A stretch of DNA of 64,000 bases from Paenibacillaceae bacterium (lineage in GTDB: Bacteria; Bacillota; Bacilli; Paenibacillales; Paenibacillaceae), in assembly GCA_900766135.1 (NCBI GenBank), contig CAAFUF010000032.1:1-64000 (forward strand), written 5' to 3'. Shown here piece after piece: positions 7,979 through 16,172 of the stretch (the first letter of the stretch is position 1; each line of letters starts with the position of its first letter). The position numbers and the translations under genes were made by a program. Below the pieces are notes generated by a model. It saw nothing but the letters and a program-made list of their open reading frames with translations, did not search any database and was not told the origin of the DNA.

Positions 7979-8884
7979 TTACCTTTCCGTCGTGATTCGG
8001 TAGCCCTTGCCATCGCTCGCAATTTCTACCGTTCCCTGCAAATCGTTGCGGTACACCTCCACCTGATACTTAGCCAGCCGGTCCAGGATCGTCTTCGTCG
8101 GATGCCCGTAGGAATTGTCGCCCACCTGGATCACGGCGTACTTCGGTTTCACCGCGTTCAGGAACCTTGCCGTAGTCGACGACTTCGAGCCGTGGTGCCC
8201 AACCAGCAGAACATCGGCGCGCAGGTTCGCTCCCGATTCGAGCATCGCCCTTTCGCTTTCGGATTCCGCATCCCCGGTTAACAGAAAGGAGGTACTGCCA
8301 TAGGCCACCTTAACGACGGCGCTCATATTGTTGTTGTCGTCGGACGCCGTCACCGGGGCCAGCATGCTTACCTGAACCCGCTCATCCCAAGCCAGCTCCA
8401 GTCCCGCTTTGGCGGTCTTAACCTTCAGCCCTTTGCTGCGTATGGAATTCAGCAGCGACTCGAACGTTTTCGTATTGGACTGGATCTTCGGCATATACAC
8501 CTCGCCAATATCCAATCGATCGATTACCCGATCCAACCCGCCGATATGATCCGCATCCGGATGCGTCCCGATCACGAGATCCAAGCGACGTACCCCATAC
8601 GCCTGCAAATAGTCCAGCATTTCTTCTTCCTTGTCATTGTTGCCGGCATCGATTAGCATCGTGTGCCCGGATGGGCTGATCAGCAGCTGTGAAGCGCCCT
8701 GTCCGACATCCAGAAAAATGACGCGGAGCTGACTGTCCCCCTCCGTTTCGGAAGCCAATGACGCGTTCTCGGCTGGCCGTCCCAAGGCTTCCTCCCAACC
8801 TTCCGGGGCGCAGCCCGAAATCAAAACGCACAACCAGGCCACAAATACGCAAACAACCGTCCATCGTGTCTTCTGTCTACTCAT
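7979..8884 (-). CDS. ComEC/Rec2-like metallo-beta-lactamase lipoprotein
   Basis: 301 residues. A lipoprotein signal peptide ends at LISGC (Cys25), so the mature protein should be anchored outside the membrane. The hydrolase domain has FLDVGQGASQLL, the metal motif THPDADHIGG, TGDAES and HHGSKSS, as in the C-terminal domain of ComEC. It may degrade extracellular DNA or nucleotides; that is inference. The promoter overlaps a LexA-type palindrome, which suggests damage control. Confidence 0.85.
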   Translation of the reverse strand: MSRQKTRWTVVCVFVAWLCVLISGCAPEGWEEALGRPAENASLASETEGDSQLRVIFLDVGQGASQLLISPSGHTMLIDAGNNDKEEEMLDYLQAYGVRRLDLVIGTHPDADHIGGLDRVIDRLDIGEVYMPKIQSNTKTFESLLNSIRSKGLKVKTAKAGLELAWDERVQVSMLAPVTASDDNNNMSAVVKVAYGSTSFLLTGDAESESERAMLESGANLRADVLLVGHHGSKSSTTARFLNAVKPKYAVIQVGDNSYGHPTKTILDRLAKYQVEVYRNDLQGTVEIASDGKGYRITTER

Positions 8885-8903
8885 AGATGATAGTCCTCTT
8901 TCC

Positions 8904-8917
8904 AGAACATTTGTTCT
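8904..8917 (-). promoter_or_regulatory. Candidate LexA (SOS) box
   Basis: AGAACATTTGTTCT is a perfect palindrome with the GAAC-N4-GTTC core of Gram-positive LexA boxes. It lies between the -10 element and the start codon of the hydrolase gene. Confidence 0.5.
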
Positions 8918-8918
8918 A

Positions 8919-8948
8919 ATTATAGGGGATGCCCCAGCCCAAAATCAA
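8919..8948 (-). promoter_or_regulatory. SigA-type promoter of the hydrolase-DUF3006 pair
   Basis: On the minus strand TTGATT (8948-8943), 18-nt spacer, TATAAT (8924-8919). Confidence 0.55.
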
Positions 8949-8965
8949 CCAAAACTTGCTAAACA

Positions 8966-8997
8966 CAAAAAAGTCTGCCTTCCTGGGAAGGCAGACC
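8966..8997 (-). terminator. Terminator after the Ig-like repeat gene
   Basis: GTCTGCCTTCC / GGAAGGCAGAC hairpin; on the minus strand it is followed by TTTTTTG. Confidence 0.85.
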
Positions 8998-9013
8998 CGT
9001 TAATTCTTTCATT

Positions 9014-11296
9014 TTATTTTACCGAAACACTGACCGTGACCGACTTGCCGCCGAATTGCGCTTTGACCGAAGCGGAACCCTTGGCTATCGCTTCAATCTT
9101 ACCGGCCGATACCTTGGCAACGCTCGTCTTCGAGCTGGTCCAGGTCGCGCTGCCGGTTACTGTAGCCACTTTGCCGGTATCGTAAGTTGCCGTGAGCACC
9201 AGCGTTTTGGCCGATCCCGGGGCTAGCTGCAGCCGTTTCTCGCTAACCTCAAGCTTCATCAGCTTCGGCACGACATTCACTTTCACGGTTGCGGTTTGCC
9301 CCTGATAGGAGCCGGTTAGCGTAACCGATCCTTCGGCTACCGCTTTGACCGAAGAGGACGATACCGTCGCTACGTCCTCATTCGAGGAGAGCCAACCCAT
9401 TTTGGACGATAACGTTACCTTCGTGCCGTCCGTGTAATATCCGGTTACTTTGATCGATTTGGATTTTTTGATATTCAGTTCGATCGAAGTCGGCTCTACG
9501 ACGATTTTCGCGATTTTCTTCTCGATCGTGACGGAAATGCTCACCGTCTTGTTCTCGTAAGTGCCTTTCAGCGTAGCCGAGCCCTTGCTAAGCCCTTTGA
9601 TCTTCTTCCCGTCTGCCGTCGTCTTCAGTACCGCATTGGAACCCGATACGGTCCATTCCACGCCGGTCGGATTCGTTTGCTCCACTCCGTTCTCGTAGAC
9701 GGCCGTGAGCTGCGGCAAGGCGGTTTCCGTCCCGATGACGATGCTCATCGAATCTTCCGAGGGGAGCAGGGTCAGCACCTTCTCCTTCACGCTCACTTTA
9801 ACCTCAACCGTCGTTCCCCGAATCGGGAAGTTCGCATTTGGCGTCAGTCCCGTTCCGGCATCGGACAGCTTCCCGGTCAGCGTAACCTCGGCAGACACTA
9901 ACGTGTCATCCAAATCCTTCGCAACGACTTTTCCATCTTCTACAACCGCGATGTTCTCTTGACTCGAGGTCCAAGTGATTTCATTGCTTAGATCGATGGT
10001 TTCTCCGTCCAGCTTCGTGCCCGTAACCTTCGGCAAGCTGGCTGATCCTCCCAGATATACGTCCAGCTGATCTTTCTCGACTTCAAGTTTGGTAACCGAA
10101 GGGTATACCGTCAATTTGAAGCTCTTGCTTACGCCTTGGTAGCTGGCTTTAATCGTCGTCGTCCCCGCCGCTTTGGCCGAAACGACGCCTTTGTCATCCA
10201 CGGTGGCGATTAATTTATTAGAAGAAGACCATTCGGCATCCTCACTGATGTCCTGCGTTTCATTCGCTTTCACTCTCACGCCGGCATCCATCGCCAGCGT
10301 CTCGTCGATAAACATCGTTTGATCGCCGGATGGCGTCAGCAGGATCGCTTCATATGGAGCACGCACGTAGATGTCCACTTTGGCCTGCTCACCAAGATAC
10401 GTCGCCGTAATCGTTGCTTTCCCTACCGACACGATCTTGACAGTACCGTCTTCTACGGTAGCTATGCCGTTATCCGAGGAAGCCCAGGTCGCTTTATCCG
10501 AAATGTCGCTTGTGGCGTTCTTATCGCTGGCCAATACCGTTTTGACCCGAAGCTTCACTTCCTTGTCGGCCATGATGAGCTCGAGATCTTCCTTCTCCTG
10601 AATCTCCGTATCGGTCGATCCAACCGTCTGGTACAATTTCAAACCGGAATACGGCGAAGTTACCTTTGCTTTAAAAGATGCGGTCAGTCCGGCATATTTG
10701 GCCGTAATCGTGGCTTCCCCCGAACCGGTTATCGTAATCTGGCCCTTCTCAATGGTCAGTACGCCCGCATTGGAGGTGGTCCACTCCGCGTCTGCCGTCA
10801 CATCCTTCGGTTCAATCGAAGTATTGTCCACCTTCGCCTTGGCCGTAACGGTTAGATCCGATGCAGAGCTGTCCAGGCTATATTTCCCGTCCAGTTTGTA
10901 ATCCAAGGTTAACGCAGTGTAGGTATCCGTTACCTTAATGGTGATCAACGATTTGGAACCGACTTGCGTCGAGCTGTTACTATAAGAAGCCGTGACCGTC
11001 GCCGTACCGCTCTTAAGTGCGGTCACCAAGCCTTCGTCAACCTTGACGACACTCGCGTCGGAAGTAGTCCAAACCACGGTACTGGTCACGTCCTTCTTGG
11101 AGGTGGATCCCTCTACCGTAGCCGAAACCTTAAGCTGTTTTGTTTTACCCACGCCAAGTTCAATAGTCGTATTTTCGCCATCGATCGCAATGGAGTTGAT
11201 GTCCCCGGTTGCCGCAAATACGCCCGTCGGAACCATTACCGAAAGGAGCAGCGTCAAGACGAGCATCCAATACGTCATTTTCCTGTTAGCAGTCAT
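9014..11296 (-). CDS. Secreted protein with eight BIG2 (Ig-like) repeats
   Basis: 760 residues. A signal peptide (about 1-29, cut near VFA-A) is followed by roughly eight repeats of 75-90 residues. Each has the BIG2 core W(T/S)SS...(V/I)A.V..G.V.A...G.ATI.A.Y, for example SATWTSSKTSVAKV near the C-terminus. No sortase motif, SLH domain or enzyme domain is seen, so attachment and ligand are unknown; an adhesin or extracellular matrix protein is plausible. AAAGGAGAG precedes the ATG. It stands alone with its own terminator. Confidence 0.85.
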   Translation of the reverse strand: MTANRKMTYWMLVLTLLLSVMVPTGVFAATGDINSIAIDGENTTIELGVGKTKQLKVSATVEGSTSKKDVTSTVVWTTSDASVVKVDEGLVTALKSGTATVTASYSNSSTQVGSKSLITIKVTDTYTALTLDYKLDGKYSLDSSASDLTVTAKAKVDNTSIEPKDVTADAEWTTSNAGVLTIEKGQITITGSGEATITAKYAGLTASFKAKVTSPYSGLKLYQTVGSTDTEIQEKEDLELIMADKEVKLRVKTVLASDKNATSDISDKATWASSDNGIATVEDGTVKIVSVGKATITATYLGEQAKVDIYVRAPYEAILLTPSGDQTMFIDETLAMDAGVRVKANETQDISEDAEWSSSNKLIATVDDKGVVSAKAAGTTTIKASYQGVSKSFKLTVYPSVTKLEVEKDQLDVYLGGSASLPKVTGTKLDGETIDLSNEITWTSSQENIAVVEDGKVVAKDLDDTLVSAEVTLTGKLSDAGTGLTPNANFPIRGTTVEVKVSVKEKVLTLLPSEDSMSIVIGTETALPQLTAVYENGVEQTNPTGVEWTVSGSNAVLKTTADGKKIKGLSKGSATLKGTYENKTVSISVTIEKKIAKIVVEPTSIELNIKKSKSIKVTGYYTDGTKVTLSSKMGWLSSNEDVATVSSSSVKAVAEGSVTLTGSYQGQTATVKVNVVPKLMKLEVSEKRLQLAPGSAKTLVLTATYDTGKVATVTGSATWTSSKTSVAKVSAGKIEAIAKGSASVKAQFGGKSVTVSVSVK

Positions 11297-11420
11297 CGAT
11301 TTCTCTCCTTTATCCTCATTGCTGAATTTACCGGAACCATTTTCCAGCCCTCTGCGTTTTATATCGACATTTGGTAGAATTTTCGTAATGTTTTTTGGCG
11401 AAAATAATCCCTTTGGCCTA

Positions 11421-11460
11421 TAAAAAAAAGAGCGTATTCGTCTATCGAATACGCTCTTTC
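11421..11460 (-). terminator. Terminator of the tRNA-Leu transcript
   Basis: AGAGCGTATTCG - loop - CGAATACGCTCT, followed on the minus strand by a run of eight T. Confidence 0.9.
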
Positions 11461-11469
11461 CGTTAGGGA

Positions 11470-11555
11470 TGCCGAGGACCGGGCTCGAACCGGTACGGTT
11501 GTCACCAACCGCAGGATTTTAAGTCCTGTGCGTCTGCCTATTCCGCCACCCCGGC
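11470..11555 (-). tRNA. tRNA-Leu (anticodon UAA)
   Basis: 86-nt class II tRNA. The acceptor stem GCCGGGG pairs with CCTCGGC; the anticodon stem-loop is CAGGACT-TAA-AATCCTG; the long variable arm and the GGTTCGAGCCC T-arm are present. The discriminator base is A and CCA is not encoded. It is the last host gene before the prophage, which lies on its 5' side. Confidence 0.95.
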
Positions 11556-11762
11556 ACATTTACTGCGCAGTGTTGCGCTATTTAACCGCAAGTTTCCCGG
11601 TTATCCCCGAAGAACCTCCGCTAAATTACACGGACAGTTGTTCGCAAGATACGGAAATCCTGCGGTGATCATTATAGCACGAGGGGTTGACGTTAGGCAA
11701 GCGGACGAGTTGTTGCGCAAATCCTGCGCACCAAATTGCCCGCCCAAATACTACGCAAAGGA
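11556..11762. other. Host/prophage boundary region
   Basis: No gene is seen. It contains AAATCCTGCGGT (11655-11666) and a shorter copy AAATCCTGCG (11719-11728) in direct repeat. The reverse complement of the first lies in the anticodon arm of the adjacent tRNA gene (11508-11519). These could be integrase arm sites or part of the left attachment site. The exact junction cannot be fixed without an uninterrupted relative. Confidence 0.35.
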
Positions 11763-14132
11763 CTACGCTCTCTTGCGCCGTATCTCCGCCAGTACATCCG
11801 CAATCGGTCGCCCGTATTTACGCGCATGTTCCTGCGTCAGCCGGGCGTTATTTTCCGTCGCATACCGCTTGCCGACGAGAGGCAGCGCATCCGCCACGAA
11901 CGGCGCTTCATACTCGCCGCGGTTTAGCCAGCACGCGATAAACTGGTATTGGCGCGTAGCCTCGAAGGCGGCCTGCGGATCGGCGAACGTGCGCGATAAA
12001 TACGGCATTAACCGCTTATACGTATCTACGTGAGTGTTACGGAAAATATGCCAGTTGATTGACGCGGACAATAGCGTATCAACGAATCCCGGATATTCCT
12101 GGAACGCGCTAAAGTCGTGGAATACGATAATCGGCGCGCATTTATACTTCGGGCCCTCCCGCAGCATCCGTTTCGCGAAATGGACGAGGCCGCGCGACAT
12201 AAACTGATGCGGCTCATTTAGCACGAGAAAGGTGCCGGGGCCGCGCCCTTCCTGCGCCAGCTTGATAAGAAACGTCAGCATCACGATCCAGTAGCCGAGC
12301 ATCTCCTTTACGCGCTCCGGCATCGGAATCCCATCCGGAATTTTACAGCGGATAATCACGACTTTCCCCTCCGCGATCCAGCGGAATAAATCCATCGCCG
12401 GATTATACGCTTGGCAAAACATCGGCTTCAAAAACTCGCTACTCGTAATCTGTGAAATCCGGCGCAGGACCGGCCCGTAGATTTGCCCCTGTCTGCCATC
12501 GCTCATTCGGTCGTAATCGCGCCACGCATCCATATCGAAAACGTCGCCAAGCTCCGCAATCTTCCGCTTTCTAAACGCGGCATCCGTAAACATCGCTTTC
12601 ATATCCGTTAGATCCCCGTTGCACACTTTCGCGGCATCCCTCGTAAACTCCGCGGTCTGAAACTTATCCTCGTCACCGTCCGCGAGCAAAAAGTCCGTCA
12701 AATATTCCGCAATTACATCGGCCGCGATTCGCTTATCCTTCGCGTTATTAATAACCGCCTGCAGTCCGAAGTATGGCGCGTAATCCGTATCCGCGAGATT
12801 AATGTCGATAACGTCCGTGTCCGGCAGGTGATCGCGCACCGCATCCGCCATGCCGCGTTGATTACCGGAGCGGTCGCGGTTTTGCTCATCAATAAAATCC
12901 GGAATAATCGCGCCGATACCGTGCTTTCGTTTCGCCTCAACAACGAGATTAATTACGTGCTGATCTTTTCCCATGCGTGGACTTCCGTTTACAGCGCGCG
13001 GCATAAATAGCTTGTCGGGCTGATCCGTCGGAATATATACGCTATGGGTCGCGCCCCTGTCCGTTGCCGTCCCCGCAAGTATCCCGCGATCATCGAGAAA
13101 TACGCGCGGCAACTCGATCTCAACACGCCGATTCGACGCCAGGATATCGCTAAACTCCGCCTGGATATCCGCGGTCGGAAGCTGCGCGAGCTTTCCGACT
13201 TCGTCAACGCTCATTAAGTTCGGCGAAAATTCGCGGATCTTCCATCCGTCATCCTTGCGCGACCTAACGTTTACCTTAACGAGTTCGAGCCGATTGTCAC
13301 CCGCCATCGCACCGTAAGCCCCGGCGACGGATCGCGCCAGCATCTCGCGTTTTACCGGGTCCGCCGAACTGACCGCGCACCGAATCGACGTTTTAAATAC
13401 GGGCAGGTTGCGCTTATTCTTCGTCGTCGCGGATAAGTCGCCGTTAACGAGAAGTTCCGCGCGGTCCGGATTAGGTAGCGCCGGCCGCCCGCTCTTTTCC
13501 CGCTTGCTAGCGCCATGATATAACGCAGACTCCACACCGGCCATAACGTCCTCGATTAGCGATTTGACTTCGTAAAAGAGATACGCCGCGAGGCCGCCGA
13601 GTGTGCGTAATAGCCGCGCAGGATCAACGCCAGGCCGATACGGGACTCCGCCACACTCCCACGTTTCCCACGCATAGTCCGCTAGTTTCTTCCACTTCGC
13701 GCGGCCTACCGTTTCCGTCCGGATGTATACGGTGACCGCCTCGCCCTCCGATAACTCGCGCGTCACTCCGAGCAATTCGCGGATCGGCGTCGTCTGCTCG
13801 TTATAGCGGAAGTCCAGCGAAAACATATCGTGACGGCGGTATTTAAGCGCATAATTGGCGTCCGGCAACCGGAAGTCGTCCGCGATCTCAAGCGTTGATT
13901 TGCGCCACTGTTCGTGGTTGCGGAATTTGACGCGGAACGCCTCCGCATATTCCGCGGGCATCGCGCAGTAGAATGCGATTGAGTCTGCAGCCATTTGCGT
14001 AATCCACCAAAAGTCCGGCGCCGCTGTGCGCTTGGTTCGCGCGGAGAATAGTTCGTAGAGTGAGCGCTGGAAGTTGCGGCTTGCGGAGTTAAGAACGGTA
14101 GCGTGCGGAATGATCCGAAATACCGTATACAT
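11763..14132 (-). CDS. VirB4/VirD4-like (HerA-FtsK superfamily) ATPase
   Basis: 789 residues. The N-terminal half (about 1-330) is unassigned. Around residue 380 lies NGSPRMGKD, a degenerate Walker A loop (GxxxxGK then D instead of S/T). Around 634 lies FLVLNEPHQF, a Walker B-like strand with NE in place of DE, then IVFHDF and a sensor-like RNTHVDTYKRL. The order matches conjugation ATPases that energise pilus assembly or couple DNA. The altered P-loop may mean weak ATP turnover. Start ATG at 14132 begins just after the upstream microgene. It is the leftmost prophage gene and lies downstream of two small membrane proteins. Confidence 0.65.
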   Translation of the reverse strand: MYTVFRIIPHATVLNSASRNFQRSLYELFSARTKRTAAPDFWWITQMAADSIAFYCAMPAEYAEAFRVKFRNHEQWRKSTLEIADDFRLPDANYALKYRRHDMFSLDFRYNEQTTPIRELLGVTRELSEGEAVTVYIRTETVGRAKWKKLADYAWETWECGGVPYRPGVDPARLLRTLGGLAAYLFYEVKSLIEDVMAGVESALYHGASKREKSGRPALPNPDRAELLVNGDLSATTKNKRNLPVFKTSIRCAVSSADPVKREMLARSVAGAYGAMAGDNRLELVKVNVRSRKDDGWKIREFSPNLMSVDEVGKLAQLPTADIQAEFSDILASNRRVEIELPRVFLDDRGILAGTATDRGATHSVYIPTDQPDKLFMPRAVNGSPRMGKDQHVINLVVEAKRKHGIGAIIPDFIDEQNRDRSGNQRGMADAVRDHLPDTDVIDINLADTDYAPYFGLQAVINNAKDKRIAADVIAEYLTDFLLADGDEDKFQTAEFTRDAAKVCNGDLTDMKAMFTDAAFRKRKIAELGDVFDMDAWRDYDRMSDGRQGQIYGPVLRRISQITSSEFLKPMFCQAYNPAMDLFRWIAEGKVVIIRCKIPDGIPMPERVKEMLGYWIVMLTFLIKLAQEGRGPGTFLVLNEPHQFMSRGLVHFAKRMLREGPKYKCAPIIVFHDFSAFQEYPGFVDTLLSASINWHIFRNTHVDTYKRLMPYLSRTFADPQAAFEATRQYQFIACWLNRGEYEAPFVADALPLVGKRYATENNARLTQEHARKYGRPIADVLAEIRRKRA

Positions 14133-14134
14133 GA

Positions 14135-14230
14135 CTACCGCCCGCAGCGCGAACAACGCGTGCCACTATGCTCTGTTGTTGTGCCGCAAATTCCGCACCA
14201 TGCGTTGTACCAGCGAATAATCATCCGCAT
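14135..14230 (-). CDS. Zn-ribbon microprotein (31 aa)
   Basis: Reads MRMIIRWYNAWCGICGTTTE and ends RCSRCGR: two CxxC pairs form a minimal zinc ribbon. GGGGAGG lies 8 nt before the ATG, and the stop is 2 nt before the ATPase start, which supports translation coupling. Function unknown. Confidence 0.5.
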   Translation of the reverse strand: MRMIIRWYNAWCGICGTTTEHSGTRCSRCGR

Positions 14231-14245
14231 AATTAACGCCTCCCC

Positions 14246-14524
14246 TCATATTAATACGCGCCAGATAACGCCGACCCAAAACGTGACGAACAGCCGCCCG
14301 AGCCATTTCGTACTGCCAACGAGCGGGCCGACCATCATGCCGACCGCACACGTTACGATACCGAGCGTAATAATTTCCGGCGACCACGTATTAAGCGTTG
14401 TTACCGCCATACTTGCGTAATGCACAAGCGCCGAGCCGACCGCTTCTGCGCCAGCCTCGACGAAATTATCGAGAGCACCGCCGCCAACGTCCGGAATAAT
14501 TCCCCCATTGATACGTAAGATCAC
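14246..14524 (-). CDS. Small membrane protein of the ATPase module
   Basis: 92 residues with two predicted membrane helices (IITLGIVTCAVGMMVGPLVG and a C-terminal one, LFVTFWVGVIW). The GTG at 14524 is chosen because GAGGAGG lies 8 nt upstream; an earlier GTG is inside that site. Its place between the pilin-like protein and the ATPase suggests a membrane component of the same apparatus. No family recognised. Confidence 0.55.
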   Translation of the reverse strand: MILRINGGIIPDVGGGALDNFVEAGAEAVGSALVHYASMAVTTLNTWSPEIITLGIVTCAVGMMVGPLVGSTKWLGRLFVTFWVGVIWRVLI

Positions 14525-14537
14525 GTGCGCCACCTCC

Positions 14538-14897
14538 TCATAACATCCGCAGCCAATTACGTATATCGACCGCGTGCCGGACGATAATATAACCGATGCT
14601 GCCGCCCATCAAAAACTCGATCGCCTTCGTCCGGTTTCCGAACATCCACGTTATGCCGGCGTAGACGATAATGCCAACGCAGAGCCAATCGGTGATCCCG
14701 AGTACCGTTGAAAATACGGTCGCCCACGTTTGCGCACCGGCGGCAGTAGCGGAAGCAGCCAGCGCTGTTTTCGGAATCAACGCCAGGTGAACGGTTGCGG
14801 CCGTCTTTGTAATCGCGGCCGGTACTTGCGTCTTCACTTTCGGCATAACTGCGCCAGAATGGAACGCCGCCCAATCGAGCGCAACGGTTTTGCTCAT
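14538..14897 (-). CDS. VirB2/TrbC-like small membrane protein
   Basis: 119 residues. An alanine-rich stretch near residue 45 resembles a cleavable leader (KTALAASATAAGA). Two hydrophobic helices follow, around GITDWLCVGIIVYAGITWMF and EFLMGGSIGYIIVRHAV, separated by a short basic loop. This two-helix layout is that of VirB2/TrbC pilins of conjugation systems. Similarity is by architecture only; a phage holin-like role cannot be excluded. Confidence 0.45.
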   Translation of the reverse strand: MSKTVALDWAAFHSGAVMPKVKTQVPAAITKTAATVHLALIPKTALAASATAAGAQTWATVFSTVLGITDWLCVGIIVYAGITWMFGNRTKAIEFLMGGSIGYIIVRHAVDIRNWLRML

Positions 14898-14960
14898 CGC
14901 GTATACACCCTCTCTTTACGGAGATAATAATCGTAAAGCTTGCGAAAGGAGCTGCGTATA

Positions 14961-15023
14961 ATGACATTTGTTATCGGATTAATCCTTGGCGGAGTCGTCG
15001 GCGGCCTTACGCTTTTGCTGTGA
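14961..15023 (+). CDS. Single-helix membrane microprotein (20 aa)
   Basis: MTFVIGLILGGVVGGLTLLL on the plus strand, with AAAGGAG 9 nt before the ATG. It resembles the very short DUF3789-type membrane peptides of Firmicute phages. It overlaps the 3' end of a minus-strand gene. Confidence 0.4.
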   Translation: MTFVIGLILGGVVGGLTLLL

Positions 15024-15176
15024 CTCCGTAATCATTGCCGCGTAGAGAACGGACTTAACAAATCCGCTAAAATTCTTCGGACTCTTCCGTGTTATCCATT
15101 CGACTAACTTCCGCTGATGTTCGTTCTCTACGTTAAAGTTGACGCCGCGCCTAACGAACTTGCTCACGGATTCCAC
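14979..15176 (-). CDS. Small possible DNA-binding protein
   Basis: 65 residues: basic N-terminus (KFVRRGVNFNVENEHQRKLV), then a helical segment and a charged tail. The beta strand followed by two helices recalls ribbon-helix-helix or ParR-like plasmid proteins, but the match is weak. GTG start; overlaps the end of the upstream gene by 26 nt. It opens the ATPase module. Confidence 0.4.
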   Translation of the reverse strand: MESVSKFVRRGVNFNVENEHQRKLVEWITRKSPKNFSGFVKSVLYAAMITESQQKRKAADDSAKD

Positions 15177-15444
15177 CGCCTATCTGTACGGGTGGGGCCG
15201 GTGCTGGCGTGCTTTCTTCCGCTTTACTTTCGCGCCGACTCCGTTTAGGTTTCGTGCCGCCACCGCTCCGCGACTTTATCTCCGCAATTAGCGTTTCGAT
15301 TGCGCCCACCGTTTCGAGCACACCGTCGTCTACGTCTTCCGCGTCCGTAATACTTTGCGCATAGTCCGCGACCATTTCCGTGAGTGTTCCGACGGATACT
15401 TCGCCGGCCATGCGTTTTAATAACGCCTTACTCATCGTCATCAC
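15151..15444 (-). CDS. Hypothetical protein, low-complexity C-terminus
   Basis: 97 residues: an acidic helical N-terminal half (SVGTLTEMVADYAQSITDAE) and a basic, proline- and alanine-rich C-terminal half. Not recognised. GGGAGG precedes overlapping GTG/ATG start options (15444, 15441, 15435). It is divergent from the HTH gene at 15578 and probably starts the minus-strand module that ends with the ATPase. Confidence 0.5.
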   Translation of the reverse strand: MMTMSKALLKRMAGEVSVGTLTEMVADYAQSITDAEDVDDGVLETVGAIETLIAEIKSRSGGGTKPKRSRRESKAEESTPAPAPPVQIGGGIREQVR

Positions 15445-15577
15445 TCATCGCCTCCCACGTTTTACGTATGTTTGATGTTATGCGCGACGGCTTGCTCATC
15501 TTTCCGCAAAAATGCCGAAAGAGACGTATAAATTTTGATAGACTCGTCCAAAATGGTAGGGACGGGAGTTGATGTAG

Positions 15578-15805
15578 ATGTTTGGATTAGGTAAGAAACG
15601 CAGCAAATTCGGGTCCTTTTTGGATCGGCGCGGAATTGAACAGGAGAGAGTACGCGAGGTTTCGGGAGTGAGCCGGGACACTTTGACGCGGGTCTGCAGC
15701 AATCCGGATTATTATCCGAGCGGTAGTACCATGCGGAAATTGATCGGAGCCGTGCGGAGGTTGACCGGCGAGGAAGTAAGACAAGACGATTTTTGGCCGA
15801 TGTAA
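15578..15805 (+). CDS. XRE-type helix-turn-helix regulator
   Basis: 75 residues, one Cro/CI-type HTH (about 15-40: DRRGIEQERVREVSGVSRDT). Plus strand, divergent from the ATPase module, so it probably regulates that module or the lysis region. GGGAG lies upstream of the ATG. Not large enough for a CI-type repressor with a cleavable domain. Confidence 0.65.
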   Translation: MFGLGKKRSKFGSFLDRRGIEQERVREVSGVSRDTLTRVCSNPDYYPSGSTMRKLIGAVRRLTGEEVRQDDFWPM

Positions 15806-15808
15806 ACG

Positions 15809-15838
15809 CAAAAAGAGCGCGGGTTCTCACCGTCGCTC
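15809..15838 (-). terminator. Minus-strand terminator, possibly of a small RNA
   Basis: On the minus strand GAGCGACGG - loop - CCGCGCTC is followed by TTTTT. No minus-strand protein gene lies directly upstream, but another stem (AAAGCG...CGCTTT) lies in 15841-15870, so a short non-coding RNA or a leader could end here. Confidence 0.45.
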
Positions 15839-15973
15839 CCAAAGCGCGGATCGCGTAGGCGACCGCTTTACCCTAGCGTATGCGCGCAGGCTTGTATTTT
15901 ATGCCGGACACGTAGCGCGGAATCTATCGATATGGTACGATGTGGAAAACGGTATGTACGGAGGTTTTCGCCG

Positions 15974-16171
15974 ATGATGTTTATTATCGCGTGCTTTATT
16001 CTCGCGATTCCGATTGCGATCGTTGTTGTCGCGGTTAAACAGATGCGCGCCGAGACGGTGATATGTCCGAATTGCGGGCGCTCATTTAAGCTAGTGAACG
16101 GAAGCCACAAATGCCCGAAGTGTCGGACGCGAGTTACGCGCACATCTGACGGACGGTTAATCTCCTCATAA
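15974..16171 (+). CDS. Membrane-anchored zinc-ribbon protein
   Basis: 65 residues: N-terminal transmembrane helix (FIIACFILAIPIAIVVVAV), then a cytoplasmic zinc ribbon CPNCGRSF...HKCPKCRTRV. The ATG at 15974 follows CGGAGG at 9 nt; an earlier ATG at 15932 has no ribosome binding site. Function unknown; it sits between the lysis genes and the ATPase module on the opposite strand. Confidence 0.6.
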   Translation: MMFIIACFILAIPIAIVVVAVKQMRAETVICPNCGRSFKLVNGSHKCPKCRTRVTRTSDGRLISS

Positions 16172-16172
16172 A

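Noticed and set aside
11763..14132. ATPase as a second terminase or tail ATPase
   Set aside because: A complete large terminase with nuclease domain exists, and the ATPase neighbours are membrane proteins rather than packaging genes.
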